Assembly: GCA_020638175.1 (NCBI GenBank)
Contig: JACKJA010000002.1
Coordinates: forward strand, 2,028,716 to 2,092,715
DNA from: Rhodospirillales bacterium
GTDB lineage: Bacteria > Pseudomonadota > Alphaproteobacteria > Micavibrionales > Micavibrionaceae
Length of the DNA: 64,000 bases
Direction of reading: 5' to 3'
Shown one piece after another: positions 27,515 through 34,774 of this stretch. The position numbers were made by a program, and so were the translations under genes. Numbering within the stretch: the stretch's first letter is position 1; every line of letters starts with the position of its first letter. The notes under the pieces were generated by a model. The model was not told the DNA's origin, ran no database searches, and worked only from the letters and a program-made list of their open reading frames with translations.

Positions 27515-28366
27515 CTAGTCTTTCCGGTACGGTTGATAAGGTTTGGCCGTGCGCAAAAACGCCTCCGGGTATCGTTCATAGCGACGAAGGAGGCGCTCCA
27601 CCGTCCCATCATTGATAAGCTCGGTCAGGGTCACGTCAATCATCCGGTTAAAAGCCATATCCCCGCGCGGTAATCCAACGCTCACAGGGAACACATTGAT
27701 AGGATCACCGCCATCAAGAAGTTTCAGCTTACCGGGATTGTTTTTCTCATACTCACGAAAAGCCGACGGCTCCACCAGCGTCGCATCGGCTTTGCTCATC
27801 TCGACTTCCTTGAGCAGCATTGAATAATCGAGAACTTGCGGTAAGGAAACCGTCTGCGCTGCCGAAAAAGACTGACGAGCAACAACGCTGGAAAGCTCCC
27901 CGTCCATAACCGATATTTTATAAGCAGGATCGTTTAGCGCATAAACATCAGCATCAAAACGTGTATCGCCGTCTTTAACCGCCGCATACATCGGCGTATA
28001 AAAAAGAGGCGTCCCGAAATCGATAAATTTGGCACGCGCACTGCTATGCCCTAAACCGGCGCAGATCATATCATAACGCCCCGTATGCAGGCCCTCTACA
28101 ATCGTGCCCCAACCGGATTCCTCGGTCCATTCAACTTTGAAATCCAGACGCTCCCCAACCTCATTCATCAAATCATACATAATGCCGGACAACACGTTCT
28201 TTTCGAGGTCTTTATACAAAACAGGATCCCAAATGGCATAACCACACCGGATTTCCCCTGTCTGCATTACCCGGTCATAAACAGATTCTTTATCAGCGGC
28301 ATAGGCTGTCGGCAACGAAAGCGCCAACAGCATAAAAACCATCACAATAGAGAGAATCTGTTTCAT
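27515..28366 (-). CDS. Periplasmic solute-binding protein, family 3 (first of a pair)
   Basis: A 283-residue protein from ATG 28366, which follows GGGAAAG within the end of hflK; a frame start at 28399 would lie inside hflK. The signal peptide ends LPTAYA. The SBP_bac_3 domain runs about 25-255 (IRCGYAIWDPVLYKD, YDLMNEVGERLDFKVEW, YDMICAGLGHSSARA). Its stop is 6 bases before the start of its paralogue. Both genes lie between hflK and hflC on the same strand, so all four are probably one transcript. Ligand unknown. Confidence 0.87.
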   Translation of the reverse strand: MKQILSIVMVFMLLALSLPTAYAADKESVYDRVMQTGEIRCGYAIWDPVLYKDLEKNVLSGIMYDLMNEVGERLDFKVEWTEESGWGTIVEGLHTGRYDMICAGLGHSSARAKFIDFGTPLFYTPMYAAVKDGDTRFDADVYALNDPAYKISVMDGELSSVVARQSFSAAQTVSLPQVLDYSMLLKEVEMSKADATLVEPSAFREYEKNNPGKLKLLDGGDPINVFPVSVGLPRGDMAFNRMIDVTLTELINDGTVERLLRRYERYPEAFLRTAKPYQPYRKD

Positions 28367-28370
28367 TGTT

Positions 28371-29480
28371 TCACTTTCCCGCGGCAGGCTTAAGTTCATT
28401 CAAAGGCAAATACGGAACCACGCCGCTGCCTTTTCCGTTTTCATCCAGAATGATTTTCTGGGCGTTTTTCAGGACATCTTCCATCGTTTCGATGTACATC
28501 CGCTCGCGCGTGACATCCTTGCCGCTCAAATACGCTTCGTAGACCGAATTAAATCGCTCGGCATCCCCGGTCGCGCGGGCGATTGTCGATTGTTTGTACC
28601 CTTCGGCCTGCTGCTTCATCTTGATTGCCTGCCCCCGGGCCTTCGGAATGATGTCGTTACGATATTGCTCAGCCTGATTCTGGAAGCTTTCAGCATCCTG
28701 CTTGGCCGATTGCATATCCTGAAAAGCGCCCTGCACATCGGGATGGACAACCGCTTCCTTGATCAGAAACTGGGAAATATTGATCCCGGATTTATATTCA
28801 TCGAGGTTCTTAACCAGAATTTCCTGCGCGGCCTGCGCCACTTTTACCCGGTCCTGGGTGATGATCTGGGACATAGGCGTCTGGCCGACCACTTCACGGA
28901 TCGCACTTTCAGCAACCTTCTTAACCGTGCCTTCAGGATCCTGGATATTAAACAGGTAATCCTCAGCCGATTTAATATTCCAGCGCACAACCATGTCGAT
29001 ATCAACGATATTCAGGTCCGAAGACAGCATCAGGCTTTCTTCCGGCAAATCGCGTTTACCCTCACTGTTCCGGCCGCCATAAGACGTAAAGCCGATCGCC
29101 ATTTCCCGCACCGTCGTGACATTCACCTTGCTAACCGTTTCAATGGGCCACGGCGCATGATACCCCAGCCCCGGCGTTGTTTGTGTCCGCTCCCACGCAC
29201 CGAAACGCTGGATAACGGCGTATTCTTCAGGAACAACGGTGTAAAATCCGCTGGCCAGCCATAACAAGGCCACCGCCAAAACTGCGCCCCCGATAACTTT
29301 GCCACCGCCAAAACCGCCCGGCATCACATCACGAAGATTTTCCTGCGCCTTGCGGAGCATTTCATCAAGATCAGGCGGCACATCGCCGCCGCCGCTGCCA
29401 CGAGGCCCCGCGCCCCAAGGATTCTGGCCACCATTTCCACGCGGACGGCCCCATGGATTCTTGTTGTCATTGTCGGTCAT
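28371..29480 (-). CDS. hflK: HflK, subunit of the FtsH-modulating HflKC complex
   Basis: A 369-residue protein. A cytoplasmic Gly/Asn/Pro-rich N-terminus (NPWGRPRGNGG) is followed by a membrane helix (VLAVALLWLASGFYTV), the HflK mark VVPEEYAVIQRFG, an SPFH domain, and a coiled-coil tail (EAYLSGKDVTRERMYIETME). Usual length and order for HflK. It is the first gene of a run hflK-SBP-SBP-hflC-DUF2065 and is divergent from mrp. Confidence 0.94.
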   Translation of the reverse strand: MTDNDNKNPWGRPRGNGGQNPWGAGPRGSGGGDVPPDLDEMLRKAQENLRDVMPGGFGGGKVIGGAVLAVALLWLASGFYTVVPEEYAVIQRFGAWERTQTTPGLGYHAPWPIETVSKVNVTTVREMAIGFTSYGGRNSEGKRDLPEESLMLSSDLNIVDIDMVVRWNIKSAEDYLFNIQDPEGTVKKVAESAIREVVGQTPMSQIITQDRVKVAQAAQEILVKNLDEYKSGINISQFLIKEAVVHPDVQGAFQDMQSAKQDAESFQNQAEQYRNDIIPKARGQAIKMKQQAEGYKQSTIARATGDAERFNSVYEAYLSGKDVTRERMYIETMEDVLKNAQKIILDENGKGSGVVPYLPLNELKPAAGK

Positions 29481-29562
29481 GTTAAAAACCCTATTTAATT
29501 TTCTTCGTGTGTTTGATAACGGTTATCATCACAATATAGTGATTTAAACAGAAGGCAACCTT

Positions 29563-30663
29563 ATGTTCGGCTCCACAAAGAAAAAACTCCTGAAAACTCT
29601 CTCTCCTATTGTCGAGCCGGAAGGGGGACGAATTGAAGGTCTGCAAATTGACGGCAAACACGTAACCTTTACAATCGCCGTTGAACCGGACAGGGCACAG
29701 GCCATGGAAACCGTGCGGCAAAAGGCCGAGGCCACCGCCAACAGTTTTCCGGGTATTGAGAAAGCCACCGCCATCCTGACCGCTGAGCGCCCGCCGGCGC
29801 CACCGCAAAGCCCACTGGCCAGCGCCACCGCCAAACCGGAACAACGCCCGGCGCCGAATATCAAATACGTTGTCGCCATTGCCTCCGGCAAGGGCGGCGT
29901 TGGAAAATCAACCGTGGCGGCCAATTTGGCCGTAGCCTTGGCCAAAGCCGGGCAAAAAGTCGGCTTGATGGACGCCGATATTTTCGGTCCGTCCGTGCCA
30001 AAACTACTGGGCCTGAAAGGGGACCGCCCCGGCATTACCGAGAATAATATGATGGTCCCGCCGCAGGCCCACGGCCTGAAAGTCATGTCGATGGGGTTCC
30101 TCGTCCCGCCCGGAAAATCGGTGGTCTGGCGCGGCGCGATGGTCCATAAGGGGTTGCTGCAAATGTACGGCAACACCGATTGGGGCGCCCTTGATATTTT
30201 GGTAATCGACATGCCGCCCGGCACCGGCGACGCCCAGCTCACCATCGCCCAGAACATACCGCTGGCGGGGGCTGTGATTGTCTCGACGCCGCAGGATCTG
30301 GCCCTGATCGACGCCCGCAAAGGCATCGAAATGTTCGGACAGGTCAACGTCCCAATCCTCGGCTTGATTGAAAATATGAGCACCTATCACTGCCCGGAAT
30401 GCGGCCACGAAGAAGCGATCTTCGGCCATGGCGGCGCTGAAAAAGAAGCGCAGGAACTGGGTGTCCCGTTTTTAGGCCGCCTGCCGCTGGCCATGGCCAT
30501 CCGTAGCGCCGCAGACGACGGCACCCCGATCACGCTCAGCGCCCCGGACAGTGCCTACGCCAAATCGTACAAAGAAATGGCTGAAAAGCTGGCTAAACAC
30601 CTGAAAAACCCGCCCGCCGCCGATAAAACCGGCTCATGCGGTTCCGGCTGTGGCTGTCATTAA
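29563..30663 (+). CDS. mrp: Mrp/ApbC family iron-sulfur cluster carrier ATPase
   Basis: A 366-residue P-loop ATPase that carries Fe-S clusters to target proteins. The N-terminal MIP18-like domain (about 1-85) is followed by the deviant Walker A ASGKGGVGKSTVAANLAVAL (about residues 107-126), Walker B region VIDMPPGTGDAQ, and the cluster-binding pair CPEC in TYHCPECGHEEAIFG. The C-terminus ends in an extra cysteine cluster (GSCGSGCGCH), which could bind metal. Monocistronic and divergent from hflK. Confidence 0.95.
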   Translation: MFGSTKKKLLKTLSPIVEPEGGRIEGLQIDGKHVTFTIAVEPDRAQAMETVRQKAEATANSFPGIEKATAILTAERPPAPPQSPLASATAKPEQRPAPNIKYVVAIASGKGGVGKSTVAANLAVALAKAGQKVGLMDADIFGPSVPKLLGLKGDRPGITENNMMVPPQAHGLKVMSMGFLVPPGKSVVWRGAMVHKGLLQMYGNTDWGALDILVIDMPPGTGDAQLTIAQNIPLAGAVIVSTPQDLALIDARKGIEMFGQVNVPILGLIENMSTYHCPECGHEEAIFGHGGAEKEAQELGVPFLGRLPLAMAIRSAADDGTPITLSAPDSAYAKSYKEMAEKLAKHLKNPPAADKTGSCGSGCGCH

Positions 30664-30801
30664 GGACTCACACGACACATCATAAAAAAACAAGCATGTG
30701 CAGCCTCCATCAAAGGATAAGGCTACAAATTAACCCTTGCACTTATGGTTGCAATTATCTAGATACGGAGCATCAAAAATAATTTATAAAAGGAATCCCT
30801 T

Positions 30802-31239
30802 ATGAAAAAAACATTAAGTGCTTTGGCCGTTTCTTCTTTCCTGTTGATTGGTTGCGCCTCACATTCTGAAAACGTCACGCCTCAATACGTGTCCCCTGTG
30901 GAATACGAAAACTATAGCTGCAAGCAGATCCGGGAAGAAATCAGCCGTGTAAGCGCCCGTGTCAACGAGGTGGCCGGAATTCAGGACAAGGAAGCCGATA
31001 AAGATGCGGCCGCCATGGGAGTCGGGCTTGTCCTGTTCTGGCCGGCACTGTTTTTCCTGATCGGTGACGATCAAAAAGAAGAATTGGCCCGCCTGAAAGG
31101 GGAGTACGAAGCTCTTGAACAAACAGCGCAGCAAAAGAATTGCGATATTGCCAAGGAAATTGATGCCGCGCGCAAAATGGAAGAGGAACGCAAGAGTTCT
31201 CGGGAAGAAACTGTAAAATCAAAAGGCTTAAACGAGTAA
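30802..31239 (+). CDS. Putative lipoprotein with coiled coil
   Basis: A 145-residue protein with a lipoprotein signal (lipobox LLIGC, cysteine at residue 18). A central hydrophobic stretch (VGLVLFWPALFFLIG) is flanked by charged helices (KQIREEISRVSARVNEV and KEELARLKGEYEALEQTA). It resembles small cell-envelope lipoproteins found widely in Proteobacteria, without a defined role. AAGGAAT precedes the ATG; a terminator follows. Confidence 0.78.
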   Translation: MKKTLSALAVSSFLLIGCASHSENVTPQYVSPVEYENYSCKQIREEISRVSARVNEVAGIQDKEADKDAAAMGVGLVLFWPALFFLIGDDQKEELARLKGEYEALEQTAQQKNCDIAKEIDAARKMEEERKSSREETVKSKGLNE

Positions 31240-31264
31240 GCATTATTCTCGACAACAAGCATCG

Positions 31265-31294
31265 AAAAGCCGCCGGATAAAAACGGCGGCTTTT
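31265..31294. terminator. Bidirectional terminator between convergent genes
   Basis: AAAAGCCGCC (31265-31274) and GGCGGCTTTT (31285-31294) form a ten-pair stem with A and T runs on the two sides, just after the lipoprotein gene and overlapping the folA stop region by 2 bases. It would work for both. Confidence 0.88.
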
Positions 31295-31862
31295 ATTTCC
31301 GCTCCAGAACCTTGATCGAGTAAGGCGGATCGTTATCAAGAAAATCTTCGTTCGAGATTTCCATCCACTCATCCCAGTTAATCTCCGGGAACGTCGTATC
31401 GCCGTCATAATCCCGGTGAATCAGGGTCATATAAAGCCGCTCGACATACGGCATCGCCGCCCGGTAAATCTGCCCGCCGCCATTGATGAAAATTTCATCC
31501 ACCCCGTCGGCAATCGCAACTTTCTTTGCCCCTTCAATCGCATCTTCCAAACTCTGGGCAATCAGGAACTGGTCCTTATGCGGCGCGGTTAAATCCGCCA
31601 GCACAGATTCCATCATATCGAAATGCGTTGTATCCTGCGCTGGCTGGATTTTCAGCGCCCGCGACACCACGATATTCGTCCGTCCGGGAAGCGGCTTGCC
31701 CAGCGCTTCATACGATTTACGTCCCATCACCAGAGGCTTACCCATCGTCGTCCGCTTGTAATGCGCCAGATCCCCCGGAATCCGCCACGGCAAGTCGTTA
31801 TCCTTGCCGATCACCCGGTTCTGCGCCATCGCCGCAATCGCTGAAACTGTAATTTTTGTCAT
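31293..31862 (-). CDS. folA: Dihydrofolate reductase
   Basis: Reduces dihydrofolate to tetrahydrofolate with NADPH. The 189-residue protein has AIAAMAQNRVIGKDNDLPWRIP (written here in its family order: substrate loop, then the W-R-I-P with the acidic-site Asp27 region), TTMGKPLVMGRKSYEALG, LPGRTNIVVSR and the INGGGQIY motif. It is somewhat longer than E. coli FolA because of an insert after the R-A-L-K segment. Part of a minus-strand run with thyA, the enzyme that makes its substrate. Confidence 0.95.
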   Translation of the reverse strand: MTKITVSAIAAMAQNRVIGKDNDLPWRIPGDLAHYKRTTMGKPLVMGRKSYEALGKPLPGRTNIVVSRALKIQPAQDTTHFDMMESVLADLTAPHKDQFLIAQSLEDAIEGAKKVAIADGVDEIFINGGGQIYRAAMPYVERLYMTLIHRDYDGDTTFPEINWDEWMEISNEDFLDNDPPYSIKVLERK

Positions 31863-31863
31863 C

Positions 31864-32298
31864 TCAAAATCTCTGAATTAGAACAACGCCGCCAATGATA
31901 AATAAAACGCCAACAATACGCCATAACGTTACCGGATGTTCAGCCCCGGATAGATGAAAATGGTCGAAAACAAGCGATGACAACATCTGCCCGGCCACAA
32001 TCAGAGCAAACATCAAAGCCGCCCCTATATGAGACACAGAGAACAAAGTCCCCGTCACAAAAAGAACCCCCAGCAAACCGCCCGCCCATAGCCACAAAGG
32101 AAGCCCGCCGATGACGGCCACCGCAGGAACGGGAACGCGAACAACCAGCGCCAGGAGCAAAATAAAAACCAGTCCAACGGAAAAATTGATGATCGTCCCC
32201 CAGAAAGGGTGACCGAGCTCCTGACCTAAGCGGGAATTAACAATCGCCTGTAGCGGGATCAGCAAACCAATTACAAACGGGATCAATAGATAGTGCAC
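31864..32298 (-). CDS. Small DMT-type transporter (DUF606/YdcZ family)
   Basis: A 144-residue membrane protein with five hydrophobic helices, starting with IPFVIGLLIPLQAIVNSRLG, a mark of the YdcZ/DUF606 family, half-size relatives of drug/metabolite transporters that probably work as dimers. Its stop lies 1 base before the folA start. Substrate unknown. Confidence 0.82.
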   Translation of the reverse strand: MHYLLIPFVIGLLIPLQAIVNSRLGQELGHPFWGTIINFSVGLVFILLLALVVRVPVPAVAVIGGLPLWLWAGGLLGVLFVTGTLFSVSHIGAALMFALIVAGQMLSSLVFDHFHLSGAEHPVTLWRIVGVLFIIGGVVLIQRF

Positions 32299-32301
32299 AC
32301 C

Positions 32302-32979
32302 CTACCTCCGGGGCTTTGGATTACCGTATATAGCCTCCTGCACCTGCCGCAGATGCTTGGCGTAACCATGCATATCATATCCGGTTTGCGTAAACCACTG
32401 CCTATCCTTCAGGTTATTCCAAAACTCATCCAGCCTATTTTTCAAATGCGGGAAATTAGACCGGTAACCTAATGTGCGAAATAAAACCTGATTTTTGTCT
32501 GCGTCTTTTTCAATGCGCGCAGCCTCGGTCCGGCACAGCCGGTAATCATCCCAATAACGGCGATGATTATGGGGATCGTGCTCAAAAATCACATCTGCCG
32601 AAAGCATCTCAACCCGGCCTTTTTCATCGGCCGTAATATCGTCTTCCCAGTGGAAATCCCATGTAATGGCCTCGATAATATCATGAAAACGAAACCCGGT
32701 ATCCGCCTCCCTGCGCAGCTGCTTTCCCTGAACCCACGACTGGATCAGATAGCGCCCGTCATCCGTATGCTCGCGAACGGTCTCAACCTGATCTTCAGGG
32801 ATACCCCGAACAAGATACCCAGACCTCAGGACATTGCCGATCTCGGCTTCCGCCCACTCAAGACGCTCTCGTGGCGGCAAGGCAACAGCGCGCTCAAAAG
32901 CCTCCCGCAGATGCGGGAAACGCCCATTCAAATGATTGATAAACGCCCAATCGTCTTCGGAAAACATGCGGCTCCTCAT
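32302..32979 (-). CDS. Unknown protein, possibly a degenerate HD-domain homologue
   Basis: A 225-residue soluble protein rich in Trp, Arg and Asp. The segment V-E-T-V-R-E-H-T-D-D-G-R, followed about 40 residues later by TWDFHWEDDITADEKGR, recalls the layout of YfbR-type HD phosphohydrolases (E-S-V-x-E-H-S then H-D-x-x-E-x-x-x-G-D-I-T), but the key HD pair reads W-D here. If the relation is real, metal binding is probably lost or altered. It lies 3 bases upstream of the DMT gene in the thyA-folA run. Very tentative. Confidence 0.6.
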   Translation of the reverse strand: MRSRMFSEDDWAFINHLNGRFPHLREAFERAVALPPRERLEWAEAEIGNVLRSGYLVRGIPEDQVETVREHTDDGRYLIQSWVQGKQLRREADTGFRFHDIIEAITWDFHWEDDITADEKGRVEMLSADVIFEHDPHNHRRYWDDYRLCRTEAARIEKDADKNQVLFRTLGYRSNFPHLKNRLDEFWNNLKDRQWFTQTGYDMHGYAKHLRQVQEAIYGNPKPRR

Positions 32980-33026
32980 ATAGCGACACGAGGAACTTAA
33001 AATCCAATTTATTTTATGTCAATAAA

Positions 33027-33878
33027 TTATACCGAAAACGGGTACTTAATCGCTTCGTGGCATTCATAGCCCTCGACAGAGAAATCATCCGTCGTCACCC
33101 ACGTCTCGACATCTTCCAGCGTCTTGATATCCGGGTTGATATGGAACGTAGGCGCCGCGAAAGGTTCCCGCTTCAGCTGCACATTACGCATCAGATCCAG
33201 CTGGTCCTCATAGATATGGGCATTGATAATTTTGTGATACGCCAGCCCCGGCTTTAAGCCCGTAATCTGCGCCATCAGCTTCAGGAAGAAAAACACCTGC
33301 ACCATGTTAAAATTCAGCCCCAACGGCACATCGCAGGACCGCTGGTAAGACGTCAGGTACAACGTATCACCCAGCACCGAAAACGTGTGCGTATGCATGC
33401 AGGGCCGCAGGCAGCCCATATGAAACTCGCCGGGATTGTAAAAGCTCAAAATCTCGCCGCGGTCATCGTAACCCTTGGACAGATCATCGACAATCTTGCG
33501 CAACTGATCGACTGTGCCGCCATCCGGCTTGGCCCAGCGCCGCCCTTGCACGCCGTAAACCCGGCCCATATCGTCAACGCCTTTACGGTGCGGATTATTC
33601 AGCCATGCCTCGTTTTCATTGGCGTTGGCATCCCATGTCTTGCAGCCAATAGAACGGAAATCAGCGGCGCTGTCATAGCCCCGCATATACCCCAGAAATT
33701 CGGCCACAGCCGCCTTCCAAAAGCTTTTCCGTGTTGTAATCAACGGAAACTCATTTGCCCCGACATCATAGGTCAGGTCGGCATCAATCACGGTCAAACA
33801 CCGCTTGCCCGTGCGCTTATTCTCCACCCACGTGCCTTCATCAATAATACGCTGACACAAATCAAGATATTGCTTCAT
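33027..33878 (-). CDS. thyA: Thymidylate synthase
   Basis: Makes dTMP from dUMP with methylene-tetrahydrofolate. The 283-residue protein has the catalytic Cys160 in LRPCMHTHTFSV, the phosphate-binding QRSCDVPLGLNFN, and the Y-H-K-I-I-N-A-H-I-Y motif. An Arg from the other subunit is in RRW. The N-terminal ANEFPLITTRK is typical. The start overlaps the end of the upstream 125-residue gene by 17 bases. It lies in the same strand run as folA, 1.2 kb away. Confidence 0.95.
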   Translation of the reverse strand: MKQYLDLCQRIIDEGTWVENKRTGKRCLTVIDADLTYDVGANEFPLITTRKSFWKAAVAEFLGYMRGYDSAADFRSIGCKTWDANANENEAWLNNPHRKGVDDMGRVYGVQGRRWAKPDGGTVDQLRKIVDDLSKGYDDRGEILSFYNPGEFHMGCLRPCMHTHTFSVLGDTLYLTSYQRSCDVPLGLNFNMVQVFFFLKLMAQITGLKPGLAYHKIINAHIYEDQLDLMRNVQLKREPFAAPTFHINPDIKTLEDVETWVTTDDFSVEGYECHEAIKYPFSV

Positions 33879-34239
33879 AAGTTCTTTCCCTTCTTCTTAC
33901 CGGCACCCACCGAGACGCCGCACGGCCTTCAACATTTCGTTCAACAGGCAGGTCCGCATCAATCAAGGTAAAATCCGTCGAATTAAATATGTCCGAAAGA
34001 GTAATCTTTTGCCCTTCTTTTAATTCCCACTGCCGGCAAAGATTCTCATGCCGTATCAATAGCCCGTATTGTTCCCCTGCTTCAACATGGACGCGATATT
34101 CGTCCCCATCGTCTTCAAAGGCAAGATCTTCGCTGCGCGTACAGGCCAACGCCACTTTATAGGCCCGCGCCAACGGAGAAAAACGCCAGCCCCCTAAACG
34201 GGCGCGCTCAGCACGCACCATACTTTTTACTTCCAACAT
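33862..34239 (-). CDS. Unknown small protein upstream of thyA
   Basis: A 125-residue soluble protein with no signal peptide. It begins MLEVKSM and ends R-R-R-E-R-T-Y-E-A-I-S, overlapping the thyA start by 17 bases, so translation is probably coupled. The sequence is mixed alpha/beta with many charged residues; I do not recognise a family. Confidence 0.6.
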   Translation of the reverse strand: MLEVKSMVRAERARLGGWRFSPLARAYKVALACTRSEDLAFEDDGDEYRVHVEAGEQYGLLIRHENLCRQWELKEGQKITLSDIFNSTDFTLIDADLPVERNVEGRAASRWVPVRRRERTYEAIS

Positions 34240-34311
34240 ATCCCTGTTCTTTCTTTATGATTTATTTCCTTATTCCTAGACGATTCTAACCACCGCAGGA
34301 AGTAAGAATCC

Positions 34312-34340
34312 TTGAAAATCCACAGTCCCTCCCCTATAAT
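34312..34340 (+). promoter_or_regulatory. Strong sigma70-type promoter of ssrA
   Basis: TTGAAA (34312-34317) and a consensus TATAAT (34335-34340) are 17 bases apart and lie directly before the permuted tmRNA gene, as expected for a highly expressed stable RNA. Confidence 0.88.
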
Positions 34341-34346
34341 AGAAAG

Positions 34347-34688
34347 TGCCGGAGGGATTTCCCTTCGGATATGACGCTAAACGCGGTTGCGGAATAAGCG
34401 TTGTGGACCCGGGGGCAGTACCCGGCGGCTCCACCATTTGCCATCAAGCACCGCTTTAGGTGCCAGACGGCGGGGCCGAAACAGGATCGACACGCGTAGT
34501 AAAGGCGATTGACGGCGTTCGGTATAGTATCCGCCGATATCGGGCTGTTTTTATAGTTGCAAATGACAACAACTATGCTGTAGCCGCTAACGACAACTCT
34601 GTTGTTAGCGAAGCCATCGCCGCCTAATTGGGCTGCGTAGCACGCTACATTCAATTCCTGATTCATTAGCATGTTTCAGGTGGGGGCC
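34347..34688 (+). ncRNA. ssrA: Permuted two-piece transfer-messenger RNA
   Basis: Rescues stalled ribosomes and tags the unfinished protein. The gene is circularly permuted, as in alphaproteobacteria: the acceptor piece comes first and ends in CGGCTCC-A-CCA (34426-34436), an intervening segment follows (34437-34471), and the coding piece starts GGGGCCG (34472-34478), which pairs with the acceptor arm over seven positions (one G-U). The tag frame starts at GCA 34559 and stops at TAA 34625; it has 22 codons, begins A-N-D-N-N-Y-A and ends S-E-A-I-A-A, the hydrophobic end read by ClpXP. This is longer than the usual 9-14 codons and contains a second A-A-N-D-N. The 3' boundary is approximate. Confidence 0.92.
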
Positions 34689-34720
34689 GGGGCACCTAGC
34701 AACAGAACGCCCCATTTTTT
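34689..34720 (+). terminator. Terminator of ssrA
   Basis: GGGGC (34689-34693) and GCCCC (34709-34713) form a stem followed by six T (34715-34720). Confidence 0.75.
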
Positions 34721-34774
34721 ATGTCTGCACATCGCCGCTGGACGCCTTAAAAACAAGGCTGTAAGCTCTCTTTC

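Noticed and set aside
29544..30383. 279-codon minus-strand frame
   Set aside because: Antisense of mrp, whose family motifs are beyond doubt.
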